64,000 nucleotides of DNA from Actinomadura rubrisoli (GTDB lineage: Bacteria; Actinomycetota; Actinomycetes; Streptosporangiales; Streptosporangiaceae). The notes beneath the pieces are model-generated. The model saw only the letters and a list, made by a program, of their open reading frames with translations, made no database searches and was not told the origin of the DNA. This document shows, piece by piece, positions 63,562 to 64,000 of this stretch. Numbering within the stretch: position 1 is the first letter of the stretch; the number at the start of each line of letters is the position of its first letter. The position numbers and the translations under genes were made by a program. The stretch is taken from positions 1 through 64,000 of the forward strand of contig NZ_SMKU01000007.1 of assembly GCF_004349215.1 (NCBI RefSeq). Direction: 5' to 3'.

Positions 63562-64000
63562 TCAAGTGGCCAGGTGTACGGAGAGGGTGGTGTAGGCGCG
63601 GAGGTGGTCGGGGGTTTGCGGGTCGGTCGAGATGCGGAGGGCCTGGTAGGGGCCCGGGTCGTCCGGCAGCTGCGGCATATGCTCGATCGTCAGGGCGTCG
63701 GCGGTGGTCAGCAGACCGTCCAGGACCGCTTCCGCCAGCGTGTGATTGATGTGAATGAGGTAGTCCTGGAGCGTCAGTCCTTGGGTGGCGACGCGCAAAT
63801 GGGCGATGGTTCCGGCCGCCGAGTGCGGATTCGCCAGGGGGACGCGCGAGGTCGTCGGCCAGGCTGGATCGACCGTTCCCTGGAGGGGGCGGAGCATCCG
63901 GCGCAGGGGTTGGTAATCGGCGAGGGGGACCGGGCCGTACCAGGCGATCGATCCGTCTTCGGAGAGGTGGTCGGGAGGGAAGCGCGCCTTGAGGTTGCGC
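63562..64000 (-). CDS. C-terminal part of an unknown protein, cut by the window end
   Basis: The frame is open from 63999 to the stop at 63562, about 145 codons, with no clear start in the window; ATG 63897 is internal. The sequence RNLKARFPPDHLSEDGSIAWYGPVPLADYQPLRRML then LPDDPGPYQALRISTDPQTPDHLRAYTTLSVHLAT was not recognised. The end has a beta-strand-like repeat pattern. It is on the same strand as the nucleotidyltransferase pair but separated by 350 bp. Confidence 0.5.
   Translation of the reverse strand, partial: RNLKARFPPDHLSEDGSIAWYGPVPLADYQPLRRMLRPLQGTVDPAWPTTSRVPLANPHSAAGTIAHLRVATQGLTLQDYLIHINHTLAEAVLDGLLTTADALTIEHMPQLPDDPGPYQALRISTDPQTPDHLRAYTTLSVHLAT

Overview
This is 64 kb of high-G+C actinomycete DNA. 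Genes are dense, many start with GTG, adjacent genes often share four-base ATGA or GTGA overlaps, and the families (DUF5753-type XRE regulators, CU044_5270-type proteins, PucR, DUF6745, LLM oxidoreductases) are typical of filamentous actinobacteria. An Actinomadura- or Streptosporangiales-like host is my guess from gene content only. No rRNA, tRNA, CRISPR array or phage is visible.

The window is a run of catabolic islands, each with its own regulator, separated by patches of insertion-sequence debris.

1-10.7 kb: a transposase tail, then a six-gene minus-strand operon read from 9.8 kb to 1.2 kb: zinc alcohol dehydrogenase, multidomain old-yellow-enzyme, FAD oxidoreductase, MHS permease and two amidases. 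An IclR regulator lies at each end.

10.7-17.2 kb: a low-coding patch with a complete IS630-type element (11526-12671, TA duplication), transposase and transporter relics, a lipoprotein, a VOC/NTF2-like pair and a small secreted protein.

17.2-25.2 kb: an XRE-DUF5753 regulator; a HEAT protein plus MerR-HEAT protein behind a MerR-type promoter; an ECF sigma factor with a membrane-anchored partner; a DUF6745 pair; a secreted S41 peptidase.

25.3-31.1 kb: an amine-oxidation cluster (aldehyde dehydrogenase divergent from FAD amine oxidase, SDR and XRE-cupin regulator), then a lone homogentisate dioxygenase.

31.2-44.5 kb: a dipeptide/nickel-type ABC importer with a small ABM-like protein and an acyl-CoA-dehydrogenase-fold monooxygenase; a double VOC protein, an LLM oxidoreductase and an orphan terpene synthase; then a second such monooxygenase with flavin reductase and a PucR regulator. 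The two halves could be one uptake-and-hydroxylation system for an aromatic or heterocyclic substrate.

44.6-60.9 kb: galT, a DeoR regulator and galK with shared 10-bp repeats; a GntR regulator, SDR, AcoX-like kinase and split glycine dehydrogenase (gcvPB, gcvPA) without gcvT or gcvH; and a divergent glycoside operon (binding protein, two permeases, GH42 beta-galactosidase, secreted GH63-like enzyme). The operon lacks its own ATPase. Imported galactosides would be cut by GH42 and the galactose processed by galK and galT.

60.9-64 kb: a secreted HExxH protein, an AbiEii-like nucleotidyltransferase with a small partner gene, and a protein cut off by the window end.
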